From positions 14,137,501 through 14,201,500 of the forward strand of contig CANTUQ010000058.1 of assembly GCA_947683425.1 (NCBI GenBank): a DNA stretch of 64,000 bases, given 5' to 3'. The stretch's first letter is position 1; each line of letters opens with the position of its first letter. The notes under the pieces are model-generated. The model ran no database searches. It was given only the letters and a program-made list of their open reading frames with translations, and had not been told where the DNA came from. Origin of the DNA: Excoecaria cochinchinensis. Its lineage: Eukaryota > Streptophyta > Magnoliopsida > Malpighiales > Euphorbiaceae. Below, piece after piece: positions 36,110-48,477 of the stretch. Position numbers and translations under genes: made by a program.

Positions 36110-36796
36110 CATAGTTATTGAAACCGGACCAGACCGGTCGGTTCAACCGCGAACCGACAGACAAACCGGTCGGTGTAACACTAGAAAACCGGATTGAACC
36201 GGAAAAAACCGGCCAGAACCGGCTAGAACCGGGCAAAAACCGGCCAAAAATTTATTATATGTTTTTATTTTATTTTTTTTTTGAAAAAATGCTTTTAACT
36301 TAAAATAATTAATAAAAATTAGTACTATTTTCATAAAAATAAAAAATAAATAATCTAATAAGTTTTATTTAGCAAATAATTGATTCTTTTACTATTTAAT
36401 TACCTTTGGATTTAATAAAAATAATATAATGGTTTAATAATTTAATAAAATATAATTGAATAAAAATTGAATAAATTATTAAATTTGGTTAACTTAAAAA
36501 TAATTGTTTACCCTTTTCTTTAATTTCACCTAAAGTTATTAAATTATTTAATTTTTAAATTAATCAAGTAATAATTTTTTTTAAAAAAATAAAAGATGAA
36601 AAAAATATTATTATTAGTATATTTGTGATATATACTAAATATTTTGATGGATTTTTTTTATTTGAGTAGTAGTATTTATAAACATTATACTAATTAATAA
36701 TATTTTAAAAAATAGAAAAAAATTCGGTTGAACCCGGTCGAACCACGAACCCTCAGCCTTGCCGGTTCTATGTCCGGTCCGGTTTTAATAACATTG
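36110..36796. mobile_element. Non-autonomous hAT element (687 bp) in the 5' LTR
   Basis: The left end CATAGTTATTGAAACCGGACC and the right end, which reads CAATGTTATTAAAACCGGACC in reverse complement, are close relatives of the hAT ends at 26679 and 30926. Target copies are GTTATGAG (36102-36109) and GTTATGGG (36797-36804), one base different. The 3' LTR at about 48267-48275 has the uninterrupted site (CATTATGGGTCTAGATCC), which confirms an insertion. The inside is AT-rich and non-coding. Confidence 0.92.
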
Positions 36797-36951
36797 GTTA
36801 TGGGTGTAGATCCTCCTTTCCAATGTTCTATTGAAAAGGAGGCATCCAAGATGACTAATGATGCCCAAGATCATAAAGACGCGAACCTATCCCTCGAGCC
36901 CCAAAAGGTGGGCTCAAAGAGGGTCTTGCTGGTTCCGGCGCGTGTCTACAG

Positions 36952-36969
36952 TGGCGACTCCACTGGGGA
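36952..36969 (+). other. Primer-binding site, probably tRNA-Arg
   Basis: TGGCGACTCCACTGGGGA starts one base after the 5' LTR. Its complement ends CCCAGTGGAGTCGCCA, which folds as a T-arm plus acceptor strand with CCA. From memory this is a tRNA-Arg, as reported for Ogre-like elements. Confidence 0.7.
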
Positions 36970-37889
36970 TGATCGAAACTTCGTTTCGAAAGTGACTTAA
37001 GTTAAAATTATAATTGAGTTATTAAGAATCAAAAATTCTATTTCTAATCGAAATTGGATTACATACATTAGAGCCTTAGAATATGTTAGTTGGTCCCTTA
37101 TCTACCCCGGTGCGTTCCTAAAATACGACCCTACTTTCACTCATTGTAAGAAAGTGTTTGGAATAATCACCAGCCCAAGCCTTATACCATCATTTGGTAT
37201 ATCAAATGGAGACCCGATTGGTCGCTATGCTCGTGATGAGCTAGACCCATTGGCAGGAACCATGCTTGGGTAGACCTAAAATAACACTACCTTCGACCAA
37301 AGCACATGTAATGGCAATAGATACTTTCACTAGGTGAAATGTACCATAATATCGTGCTTACTATTTGGGCCGTCATATATTGAATAAATTCAATTAAATT
37401 AAATGATCTTTCATCAAAGGTTTTCATGCCCCGGTGGGTCCATCTTAATTTGGTTGAATTATTTAAATACATAATGACCAAACACCCATGCGAATGTGCA
37501 TTAGGCAAGAGTTGTTATGCTGCCGATTTTTTACCTTGCATTATATGTGTCCAATGGATTTCCTGTTTACTCTTGGATACAGCCCACTTAGCAGAGAGAC
37601 CGCACGATCCCGTGTGTGGGAGAAATAAGGTCGGAAGAATCTATTTGCTTGCATGTGTTTGTCTATGCTGCACCAGCACGACCATGCATTGCACTTCAAG
37701 TCATGCATCATCCTAACAGATAAGCATTTTGCAGCCATCATAGATTCACCCCAGTGGTTTAGAGGTCCGGACGGTCGTTTGAAAAAGGTTTCACTTTTGG
37801 GATTATCAGAGTTGGTTTCAGATCAGAGTTCGGATTCCTTTTCAGAGGGTAGTGAGATTTTATCTTCTGAGTCATCAGTTGAAACAAGT

Positions 37890-40800
37890 ATGTCTAATCC
37901 AGCGAGTGGTTTTAATGCAACTAGGGCAATGATTGCCAAAGAAGTAGGGAAACGAATGGAGGAATTTGAAGCTAGGATGATGGCAATAATGGGCAACCTT
38001 GCCACTACTTTAGCCCCGCTGGCGGGGCAACAGGCTGCTGCTCCAGCTAGAGAGCAAGAAGAATAAGGGATTGCCAGAGAAGATCCCCCAGCTGCGGTCG
38101 ATCCACCTGTGGTTGAGCCAAGAGCGCGTGTTGAGCAGAGGGAAGGCCCGAAATCTATGGTTGACTTATGGGAGGAGCAAGAGGAACAGACGGTAGTTAA
38201 GGGAAAATTGCCCAAGCTGGAAGATGCAATGTGGAGGAAAATGGAGGAAAAATTCGAAGCTATGACAAGAATGTTGAAGGTAGGAGGAGGGATGAATCCC
38301 GAGGATCGAGAACTGGATAGTGATGATCTAATATCTTAGAACTTCAAGATGCCTGACATTTCTAAATTCGATAGCACTTCTGATCCCACTGCGCACATAA
38401 AGCAGTACTCGTTGGTAATGAAGGGTACTACTTTAACTAAGAGGCAAAAGATTGAGTATTTTTGTCTGGCCTTAATCGGCCCGACGGTGGATTGGTACCA
38501 TGGGCTAGATCGAAGGATAAAGGAGGATTGGGATTTATTGACAGAGGAGTTCCTCAGACAATACGATTGTAGTACGAGAATGGAGGTAACTCTGAAGGAT
38601 TTGGAGCTATTGCAGCAAAAGGCGGGGGAGTCTTTTCATGAGTACCTCACTCGTTGGAGAAACCAAGTTATGGAGATGAAGCGCAAACCAGATACTCAAG
38701 ACCAGATTCGGCTGTTCATCAAAAATGCGAGCCTGTATTTGAGGGATGGATTGAAGATGAAGGGATTAAGAGACTGGGAGTCCTTGAAAGACATCACTAT
38801 TAAGGCTGAGGGAGAGTACCTTTTGAGAAAGGCCAATAGTGAAGCTTATGCCAAGAGGGGTTATGCTAATCAGGGGGAAACTAGGCTAGCGAGCTCCAGT
38901 AGTGGAAATCGAAGTGGGAAGACAGCTGAGGTGTCGGCGACGGGCATGAGTCAGAGATACTTCTCGAATTTGGGCCAACCTTTATTGTGGGTGTTAAAAA
39001 GATTGATGAAAGAGGGGAAGCTACAACCCCTACCACCTAGGCCAACTAGGGACCAAGGACAGCCGAGGCATAAAGAGAATGAATACTGTGCTTATCACCA
39101 GCATACCGGACACTTAACAGATAATTGTGTGACGCTGAGGTACCAGATTCAAGATCTGATCGACAGCAAACAGATCACTGACCCAGAGCGAAGAGAGAGT
39201 AAGAAAAAGTCTAATTATAATACTGTGCCACCACCCGTTTTTATGATTGGATCAAGTTTACCGGAATGGTATGTCTTGCAGGATCTGTATGGGAATGAAT
39301 ATATTGCTGTTACTCGCCATCGAGTTAATGAAGAAAGGATGTCTGTGGGGGCAATAGATTATTGGTCCACCAGTGATAGTGGCGAAGAAGACGAAGATGA
39401 GGAGAAAGAAGAAAAGTCTATAGACTTATAGGAATCAAATGGAGAAGGGAAAGAAGTAAAGGCTGTGACGAGGAGTGGTAGAGTGGTCCCGGAGGTAGAG
39501 AGGTCACAAGAACCAGCGCAAACACCAGCAGAGAGAGAGCCAGAAGAGAATCAAATAGTGAAGCAGTTGAAGAAGACAACGGCTTAGATATCCATATGGG
39601 ACCTTTTAAGACAGTCTGCTTCACACAGATAGAAGTTAGTCGAGGCTTTAAGTGAGTCTACCGTGGCCACTACAATTTCTCCATCCAAACTGTTAGAGAT
39701 GGTAAAAGGGGGACCAGGGGAGAGATTGGTTTATTCTGATGCAGACCTGCCAACTGAGGGCCGCAATCACAACCGGCCGCTGTACATCAAGGCACAAATT
39801 AATGGTAAGCACACCATTTGTGTCATGGTGGATGACGGATCATCTATAAATGTTTGCCCTCTGGTGGCACTTCAGGCTTTTGGGTTAGATGAAAGCAAGC
39901 TTAGCAAGTCTGATTTGACCATCACAGCTTATTATAATTCTAGAAGACAAGCTTCGGGAACATTTAGAGCTCTGGTTGAAACGGGACCTATTGAGACGGA
40001 AGCAGATTTTGTGGTTTTGCCTATCCTAGCCAATTTCTCAGTCCTACTTGGAAGGCCGTGGTTCCATAAATTAGGAGGAGTGCCATCTACCCTACACCAG
40101 ATGATTAAGATACCACACGAAGGAGGGGTGGTAACTATTAGGGCGGCAAGAGAAAATCAGGTGTCTACTTTGGGGATTTCTAACTAGCCATATAGCGGCT
40201 TTCATGTGTCCATGATAGGAGAAGAGCAAAGTTTAGCGGGTACCTCTCAGGTGGTGAATATGATGAAAAAGATGCACTTTCTCCCAGGAGCTGGTTTGGG
40301 AAATAACTCATAAGGGCTGTAATCTGCTATCATAACTCGAGGCCAGAAAGATCGAAAGGGTTTGGGGTATAAAGGTGAACGTAGTGAGAAGAAGAAGTTG
40401 GAAAAGATTCCCCATATTTTGAAAACTTTTGTTCCTGCATCCTCAGTATGTGCTTATACCGGAGAAGAAGAGCTTCAATGGGTGAATGGAAAGGTTGTTC
40501 CAGGATTTAAAATCTTTAGTGATGTTTTTGACTGGGATGTTGGAGTAATCAAATTTGCAGAGGATTTCTGGAATGAGGAGATTATGACACAATGCAGTAT
40601 TTAGGATAGAGAAGAACCCGAGGAGATCGTTACTGAGAAGCTGTTAGCTACCCGATTGAAAGGGAAAGAGAAGATGGTAGATTCATATTTAAAGATGGAA
40701 GATCTGAGAATTTCACCAGAGATAGCTAAAAAGCCTTCATCAAGCCAAGAGGCCAAAGCACAGTCTGCGACAACATCAGCATCAACAGAAGATGAAGACC

Positions 40801-43800
40801 ACAATCATTTAGATAGTTTGTTTATGCCATAACTTTTTTATGAAGACAATGTTAATGTTTCTGATTATATTAATAATATGAACAACTTTGCTTATTTGTG
40901 TGATCTTTCTGATGATTTCATTTCTCATGATCATAAACATGATACATTTATTTTTTATATTAATTCAACTAGCACAATTGCGTTTAATCTTGGAACTTTG
41001 AAAAACCCAAAGGAAATTTTGATAGCATCAGATATTACTCCTGAGGAGAGAATAAAATTTGAGAGAATTTTAAGAAAATATGAAAAGGTCTTTGCCTGGA
41101 CTTATGAGGACATGCCGGGGATCGATCGAGAGGTCGCCGAACATGCTATTCCAACTTACCCAGAGTCTAAACCTGTCAAGCAGAAGCTCAGAAGACTTGG
41201 CCAGAATGGCCACAAAAAGTGAAAGAAGAGATCCATAGGCATATTGAGGCTAAGTTTCTAGTGGAAGTTCAGTACCCGACTTGGTTAGCTAATGTAGTTC
41301 CTGTGGCTAAGAAGGATGAAAAGGTCCGAGTATGTGTGGATTATTAGGACTTGAACAAGGCCTGTCCAAAAGATAACTTTCCACTGCCTCACATAGATGT
41401 ACTGGTAGATAGTGCAGCTGCATGTATGATGTATAGCTTCGTGGATGGTTATGTAGGTTATAATCAGATCCTCAATAAGATAATCGATCGAATTAAGACA
41501 ACCTTCATCATAGAATGGGGAACATTTGTCTACCCAGTTATGCCTTTCGGATTAAAGAATGCGGGTGCAACTTATCAGAGAATGGCAACAAAAATCCTGG
41601 ATGACTTGATTCACAAGGAGGTAGAGGTATATGTAGATGACATGATGATTAAGTCAGCCACTAGAGAAGGCCACTTTGAAGCTCTGAAAAAGTTCTTTCA
41701 AAGGATCAATAAGTACAACCTGCGCCTTAACCCCAAGAAGTGCATTTTTGGAGTTACCTCAGGTAAGCTATTGGGCCATGTGGTAAGTCAAAGAGGAATA
41801 GAAGTAGATCCTGATAAGGTCAAGGCATTAGAGAGATGCTAGCGCCCTAGAAAGAGAAAGAGGTTAGGAGTTTCCTAGGAAAACTTCAGTATATCAGTCG
41901 ATTTATCGCTAAGCTAGCTTCAGTATGTGAGCCTATCTTCAAGCTTATCAGGAAGAACCAACCGGTGGTGTGGAATGATGATTGCCAACTGGCGTTTGAT
42001 ACTATAAAGAACTATCTTCTAAATCCACCTGTCTTAATACCCCCATGCCGTGCCAAACCGCTAATCCTGTATTTAGCAATAAAAGACAGCTCAGTGGGTG
42101 CTATGATGGCCTAGGAGGATGAATTTGGAGTGGAGTTCGCTGTTTATCACCTAAGTAAGAAATTTCTGCCATATGAAGCTAAATATGTTGAAGTAGAAAA
42201 GATTTGCTTAGCCGTAATCTGGGCTTCTAAAAAGTTGCGACACTACTTTCACTGTTTCCGTGTACAAGCAATTGCTAAGCATAACCCGCTTAGGTACCTT
42301 CAACAGGCACCCTCTCTACTAGGAAAGATGGGAAGATGGTTATTACTATTACAGGAGTTTGATATTGAATACATTACCAGGAAGACCATTAAAGGAAGAG
42401 TTGTAGCTGAATTCTTGGCTGAACACTCTATTGAGGGAGACCAGTTCGACTATAATTTCCCAGATGAAGATGTCGCGGCCATAACGGTACAAGGGTGGCA
42501 GATGTTTTTTGATGGGGCAGTTAACAGAAAGGGGGCAGGAGCAGGGATTATCCTTATAACCCCGGATGGTGAAAAGCTACCATTAGCCAAGAAGTTGAGG
42601 TACAAGGCGACCAATAATGAAGCGAAATATGAAGCTTGCATCTTCAAATTGGAAGCGTTGCTTGCTCTGGGGGCAAAGACCGCAGAAGTCTTTGGAGATT
42701 CATCCTTAGTAATTCATCAGATCAAAGAGGAATGGTCAGTTAAAGAAGAGAGGTTGTCGCCTTATGTGAAGCACTTGAAAATGTTGAGTAGCCAGTTTGA
42801 GACCTGCACTTTTCACTTCGTTCCTAGGGATGAAAATCAGTACTCTGATGCTCTTGCGACATTAGTGTTTATGTGGGATAATCCAACGGGGGTTGCTATA
42901 AGACCTGTGCTGATCTCTAGTGTGAAGAGGCCTTGTTTCGAAACCGAGCAGATAATGGATGTTGAGGTCGCTGATGGGAAACCTTGGTATTATGATATTC
43001 AGAACTACTTAGAACGATAAGTTTTTCCAGAGGAAGCCACTGAGAAAGACCAGAGAATGATTAGAAAGTTGTCCTCTCAGTTCATCAGTGTGGACGGGAC
43101 TTTATATAAGAGGCAAGCAGATGGTATTCAATTAAGATTTTTGGCGGAGAAAGAAGCCGAAAGGATTATAGAAGGGATTCATGCCGGTGTTTGTGGAACT
43201 CACATGAACGGTTTGGCCTTAGCGAAGAAGATCATGCACCCGGGATTTTATTGGCTCACGATGGACACGGATTGTTCAAAATATGTGAAGCAATGCCAGT
43301 TATGCCAGCAGTACGTGAATTTGAGGCATGTGCCAGTTTCAGAGCTACATAATCTAACATCTCCATGGCCATTCGCAGCTTGGGGAATAGACATCATAGG
43401 CGAGATACGCCCTACAGCTTCTAATGGGCATAGATTTATTGTGGTCGCCATTGATTATTTACTAAGTGGGTTGAAGCTGAATCTTTTAAAAAGGTTGATG
43501 CTAGGGACATGACTAAGTTCTTTGAGCGGAACTTGATATGCAGATATGGCCTCCCATACCACATTGTGTCTGATAATGGGGTACAATTCTTAGCAGAGAC
43601 TAAACAGATGCTCCAGAAGTATGGAATCCAGCATCACAAGTCTTCTCCTTACCGACCTCAGGCTAATGGCGCAGTTGAAGCGGCAAACAAGAACGTTAAA
43701 AGGATATTAGCCAAGATGGTTCAGAGATATAAAGACTGGGCAGAAAAGCTACCGTTTGCACTATGGGGCTACAAAACCACAGTCAGAACCTCTACGGGAG

Positions 43801-44240
43801 CGACGCCTTTCTCTCTGGTGTACGGAACTGAAGCCATTTTGCCAATCGAAATTGAACTGAGATCTTTGAGGGTAGTCATGGAAGCTAAGATTCCAGAAGC
43901 AGAATGGGCACAACAACGACTATTGCAGTTGAATCGGTTGGATGAAGACAGATTGCGGGCATATTATCACAATCAGGTCTATCAGAAGAAGCTAGTTCGG
44001 TCCTTTGGCAAGAAGGTACGGAGGCACCCATTGAAGGAAGGGGATTTGGTCTTTAAGATGATGAGGCCAGGAGCCCCAGACATACGTGGAAAATTCAGGC
44101 TAACCTGGGAAGGTCCATTTGTGCTGAAGAAGTTACTAACAAAGGGAGCAGCAATTTTAGCAAACAGTGATGGAAATGAATTCAGAGAACCGGTCAATGT
44201 CGACAGATTAAAAAGATTCCATGGCTATAGGTTAAAATAA
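37890..44240 (+). pseudogene. Tat-type gag-pol, degenerate with many stops and frameshifts
   Basis: Gag probably began at the ATG near 37890. The main frame is interrupted by stops at 38064, 38337, 39429, 39585, 40185, 40311, 40602 and 40830. It then shifts frame near 41220-41350, near 41840-42120 and again near 43480. Recognisable parts are Gag (38349-38840), a zinc knuckle of form CX2HX4HX4C (near 39090), protease (VMVDDGSS near 39825, where the second D replaces the usual T or S), reverse transcriptase (YVDDMM near 41630), archaeal-type RNase H (FFDGAV near 42507 to 42870) and integrase (zinc region 43190-43310, SDNG near 43570). The region 36971-37889 is the untranslated leader. The copy cannot make a working polyprotein. 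Confidence 0.92.
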
Positions 44241-45575
44241 AAAAGAAGAGAATAATTGCCCCGCGGGTCGAAAATCGAAAAAAGGCGGCCTTACTAAAAT
44301 TGGGTGCCCTGTCAGGGTGAAAACCGAAAAAAGCATCCTGGGCAAAAATTAAGGGCCGAAAGAAAATGTTCAATCAAAAAAACCCGAGAGGGCCGATTGA
44401 TAACATGAGTTTGATGCTTACAAGATCTATTCCGAGATTAAGTGTAGTCTTGTGCTTTTGAATTCTTGTCAAAAGAAGATCATGTATGATGAAATCATAT
44501 AAAAATGTACACAATTTTGCAATGAATAAAAGAATTCTGTTTGCATTTTCATTGGTCTTGTAATTCTGTTTTTTAAACAATATATCATTGATCTATCTAA
44601 TGACTATTGTTTGAGAATCCAACCAAAAAAAAAGAAAAAAAGGGCCGTTAGAGATGAAAACTGTAATTGACGCTCTAAGCAAAAGTTTAGCCAAAGGACA
44701 GGGTGAAAACCTGAAAACAGGCAGTCTGTCCTATAAAAAATAAAATAAAATAAAAGCCGCTGGATTGGTTTGGGTCCATTCCAGGCAAAAAAATAATAAT
44801 AATAATAATAAGGCACAGGGTCATGTGAAAATCCGAAAGAACGCATTTCCCGCTAAAAAAAGCTAGTGTGAAAATCCACAAGGAACGTACTACCTTTAAA
44901 ATAATGACTTTCGATACCTGAAGCGATAAGGCGGCATTACTTCAGAGGTAGGGACGTGAGTCCGAACCTCGGATATATGATCGTCGATGGAGGAAAGATG
45001 CACGCCTAGCGAATCTGTCAGAACAGGTTTTGGGTCAGAGCCCCTGAAGCCAATACGACGCTCTTATGAATCCTTGGGGGCATGATGGAGCAGCCAAGCT
45101 GTATCCCTAATGGACCTTTGATCACCTAGGACATAGTCATCTATTTTTACAAACATTTACATCTCATATCATGCATACAATTTTTTGTATATACTTCTAT
45201 GCACATAGCTTTGCAGGAAATATCCAAGAAGAACATCCCGCTCAGAAGAGTAGTCCAGAAGGACACCCAGTTCAGAATAACATCCCGCTCAAAAGAGTAG
45301 TCCAGAAGGACACCTAGTTCAGAAGAACACCCAGCTCAGAAGAGCAGTCCAGAAGGACACCCAGTTCAGAATGACACCTTGCTCAGAAGAGCAGTACGGA
45401 AGAACAACAACCTCGCTTAGAAGAGCAAACCTCGCGTTTTGTTGGTTTATAATAGACTCGACGCATTACCCGGTTCGAGAAGGACAACTGCCTCAGGTAT
45501 GTGTCTTTTCTCTTTTCTTTGAGTTTTGGCTCACCTAAACACACAGGCACTACGTTTCCCAAAACTGGGGGCAAC
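44241..45575 (+). other. 3' untranslated part of the Tat/Ogre-like element, with 50-bp minisatellite and polypurine tract
   Basis: Non-coding. It has a (TAA)n tract at 44792-44811. At about 45230-45420 a degenerate minisatellite occurs, with a unit near 50 bp built from CCGCTCAGAAGAGTAGTCC and AGAAGGACACCCAGTTCAGA, about four copies. AAAACTGGGGGCAAC (45561-45575) directly before the 3' LTR is the polypurine tract. Confidence 0.85.
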
Positions 45576-48416
45576 TGTAGACACCGGGTCCTGAGACAGT
45601 CCAGACCGAAGTTACCCGGTGATGAGAGTGATACCTGGTCACAGGCAATAGACAAATGGAAGTGATGGTTTCCTCGAAAAAAATATTTTTTCCGTTTCTC
45701 GTATTCTAAAAATATTTTTCTTTCTTTATTTTTATTTAAAAAAAAGAAGTAGGAGATGGATTGGGTTTTGGGGGCCTGTGGGTGAGGCCCATCTCACCCA
45801 TGTGAGATGGAGCCTCACGTTTGTGAGGCCTAGCTCACAGGAGAGGAGAGATCTCACCTGCCTCACGTGTGTTCTTCCTCTTCAACGTCTTTTCTCCATG
45901 TTTTCCACGGATTTGGTTTGAAAATGAGTTTTATGATGGATTTGGTAAGGAAGTGAGCTAATCTGTCAAATAACATTTAAAGATTTGAAAAAAGGAGGGG
46001 GGATTATTAAAGAGAGGATTAGAGAGGAACGAAAAAAAAAAGGAGAACACAGACAAAAAAAAAGCACAGAAGAAAAGGGAAAAAACTTTGAGAGCAAGAA
46101 AATAATTCTTGTTTTCTCAATAGGCATTCTCAGGTTGTCTTTTAAGCTCAAGAAACCAATTCTTGAGTTGGAGGATTCTGAGTTTGTTTTGAGTGAAAAA
46201 GGAAGGAGTTTAGCCTGAGAAAGTTCATCATCTTGTTTCTTTTTCTTTGACGTTCTTGCTGGAAGTTTTCAAATCTTGGTTTTAACTTCATTTTCAAGAA
46301 AAGCAACGAGGAAATCAGAAGCTTCATTTGCATATCAAAGATTAAATATCTGAGGGTAAATAACTACTAGCCAGCTCTGTTCCTTTATTTTTCTTTCTTT
46401 CTCTTTACTTCTTCTTCTTCGTTTTGTTGAACCAGTGAGTTTCTGTTCTTTGTATATATTGTATTTATTTCTTGTTTGATTCTTTCAATTTGTTGATCGT
46501 ATGTTTGTTCGCTGTTATGAATATATGTGCATGTTAGTTGTATCATTATGCATGTTTTGATCGTATGATATTATTTTTGTTCCTCTGTCTTTAATCCTCT
46601 GTTCGTCCCTGTTTTGTCTTTCATTTGATTGTTTTTTGCCGTTCGAGTCATATTCTTGCTTTCTCTTCCTTTTCATTTCCGATCGAGCTGTTTTCTGCTT
46701 TTTTTTTCTTCATTTTCCGATCGAATCTTAATGTTTCGATCGGTCTATTTTGCTTGTTGCCCCGATCAGATGGTTTATCAGTTTTTTATCATTTTTTTTC
46801 TCGGTTCGGATTGCACATTTTCGTGCAATCCATTCACGAGTTGTGAACGGCTGTCACGACACGTGAATGGATTGCCGCCATTCACGAGTCGTGAATGGGC
46901 ATACCGACCCCATTCCCTTTGCTTTTCCACTTTTCCATTCCTTTTACATTTCCATTTTCAATTCCCCATCTTTTGCCATTCTTTGTCTTTTAGTGTAGTT
47001 AGTCACGTAATTGCTACCTACTTTATTTCATCTTACTTTTATTTCATTCTGGTTTGTTCTTTTGATTCTTTTGTTTTTTTATTCTTTTGATTTGTTCTTC
47101 ACGTGAATTTATCTGTTTTATTTGTTTTATGTTTAATCGTTTTTACTAAATTTGTTTGGTCTAATTAATTGTCATTTGTTTAATTTATTAATTATTTTAA
47201 CAGGTTAACTTAATTTATTTCATTTTACTATTATTATATTCATTTAGCTTAATTGTTATTAATATCTTATATGAATATGTTTTCAAATGTTATTGTTAAT
47301 ATTATTTTATTAATATATGTCTTAATATTATTGTTATTTTTTCTTATTATTATTTGATTAATTTATTAATCACTTTAATTAATTATTTTATTAAGCTAAT
47401 TTTAGTTAATTAATTTATCAATTATTTAATTTACTTTACTAACACTTCATTTTATTTGTTTTGTCGCTTTAATATTTGTATAATTGTGCGAGTTACACGC
47501 GCGCTTGGGTCTCAGCAACCGGAGGAATTAGAGACCATCCAAACTTAGGGTTTGCATATTAATTATTTTATTTCTTTTTATTATGTTATTATTATTTTGT
47601 ACGTAAAATATATGTTCTAATTATCCGCGTTATAGAAAATCACGTCTTTTAGATAATTAATAATTTGGAATTTTTATTAATAAATTGGACCAATGTCCTA
47701 TTTTAGCCAATAAAAATCACACTTTCAAATGGAGAACTAAATTTTCATAAAATAGGATCACTCATCCCAGTTTTTTCCAATCAATGCCCTAAAAATAGTC
47801 CTCCAATTTTTTTATAAAAAGGAACCAATGTTCCTAAAATTTAATAAATAATCCGATTTATGTATGTTGCATTTTAATATATGTCTTTATTTATTTATTT
47901 ATTTACTTATTTTGTTTATTTATATTTTCTTATTTGGGGGATTGTTCTGTTCTATTTTTATTTATTTCTATTATTTATTTTGATGGATTGTTCTGTCCCA
48001 TTTTTATTTTGTAATTTATTTATTTACTGCTTTATTTATCATTTTTTTATGTGGATGGATGCTCTTTAAATTTATTGTATTAATCGCGTGAGATGAGGGA
48101 TGAAATTTAGATTTCTTAAAAACTCATTTATTAACTTAAGTCATTAATAAGAGTGAAGTTCCGGACACCATATCTGATTTAGACCAATAGAGGTTAGAAA
48201 CCTTTCCTAATTCCTTGTAAACTGAGTGGCGACTCCAAAATATCTCAAAGGTGCTTAAAGGCATTATGGGTCTAGATCCTCCTTTCCAATGTTCTATTGA
48301 AAAGGAGGCATTCAAGATGACTCATGATGTCTAAGATCATAAAGACGCGAACCGATCCCTCGAGCCCCAAAAGGTGGGCTCAAAGAGGGCCTTGCTGGTT
48401 CCGGCGCGCGTCTACA
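45576..48416 (+). repeat. 3' LTR of Tat/Ogre-like element (2841 bp)
   Basis: Runs from TGTAGACACC to GTCTACA. It is uninterrupted and so preserves the empty sites of both insertions found in the 5' LTR. Confidence 0.93.
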
Positions 48417-48477
48417 GTACCATACCCCAGTTCCTTATTGTTGGAATCTACCTTTTCTTTTTCAATTTCGTTCGTCA

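Larger units (their letters stand above)
31120..36950 (+). repeat. 5' LTR of Tat/Ogre-like element, interrupted by two insertions
   Basis: 5831 bp, of which 32774-34938 and 36110-36796 (plus target duplications) are later insertions absent from the 3' LTR. Relative to the 3' LTR it also has about 40 bp more in a GTGAGGC/GCCTCAC palindromic stretch near 31370, three more palindromic units near 32440-32520, and about 30 bp more near 32755. Confidence 0.93.
31120..48416 (+). mobile_element. Old Tat/Ogre-like gypsy retrotransposon with nested insertions (17.3 kb)
   Basis: Both LTRs start TGTAGACACCGG and end GTCTACA (31120-36950 and 45576-48416). The flanks are GTACG on the left and GTACC on the right, a 4-of-5 match to a target duplication. 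Removing the two nested insertions and one copy of each duplication leaves an element of about 14.4 kb with LTRs of about 2.9 kb. Long LTRs, a tRNA-Arg-like primer site, a CX2HX4HX4C Gag knuckle and an extra archaeal-type RNase H fit the Tat lineage. Many stops, frameshifts and LTR differences mark it as much older than the gypsy element at 2239-11364. Confidence 0.92.
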
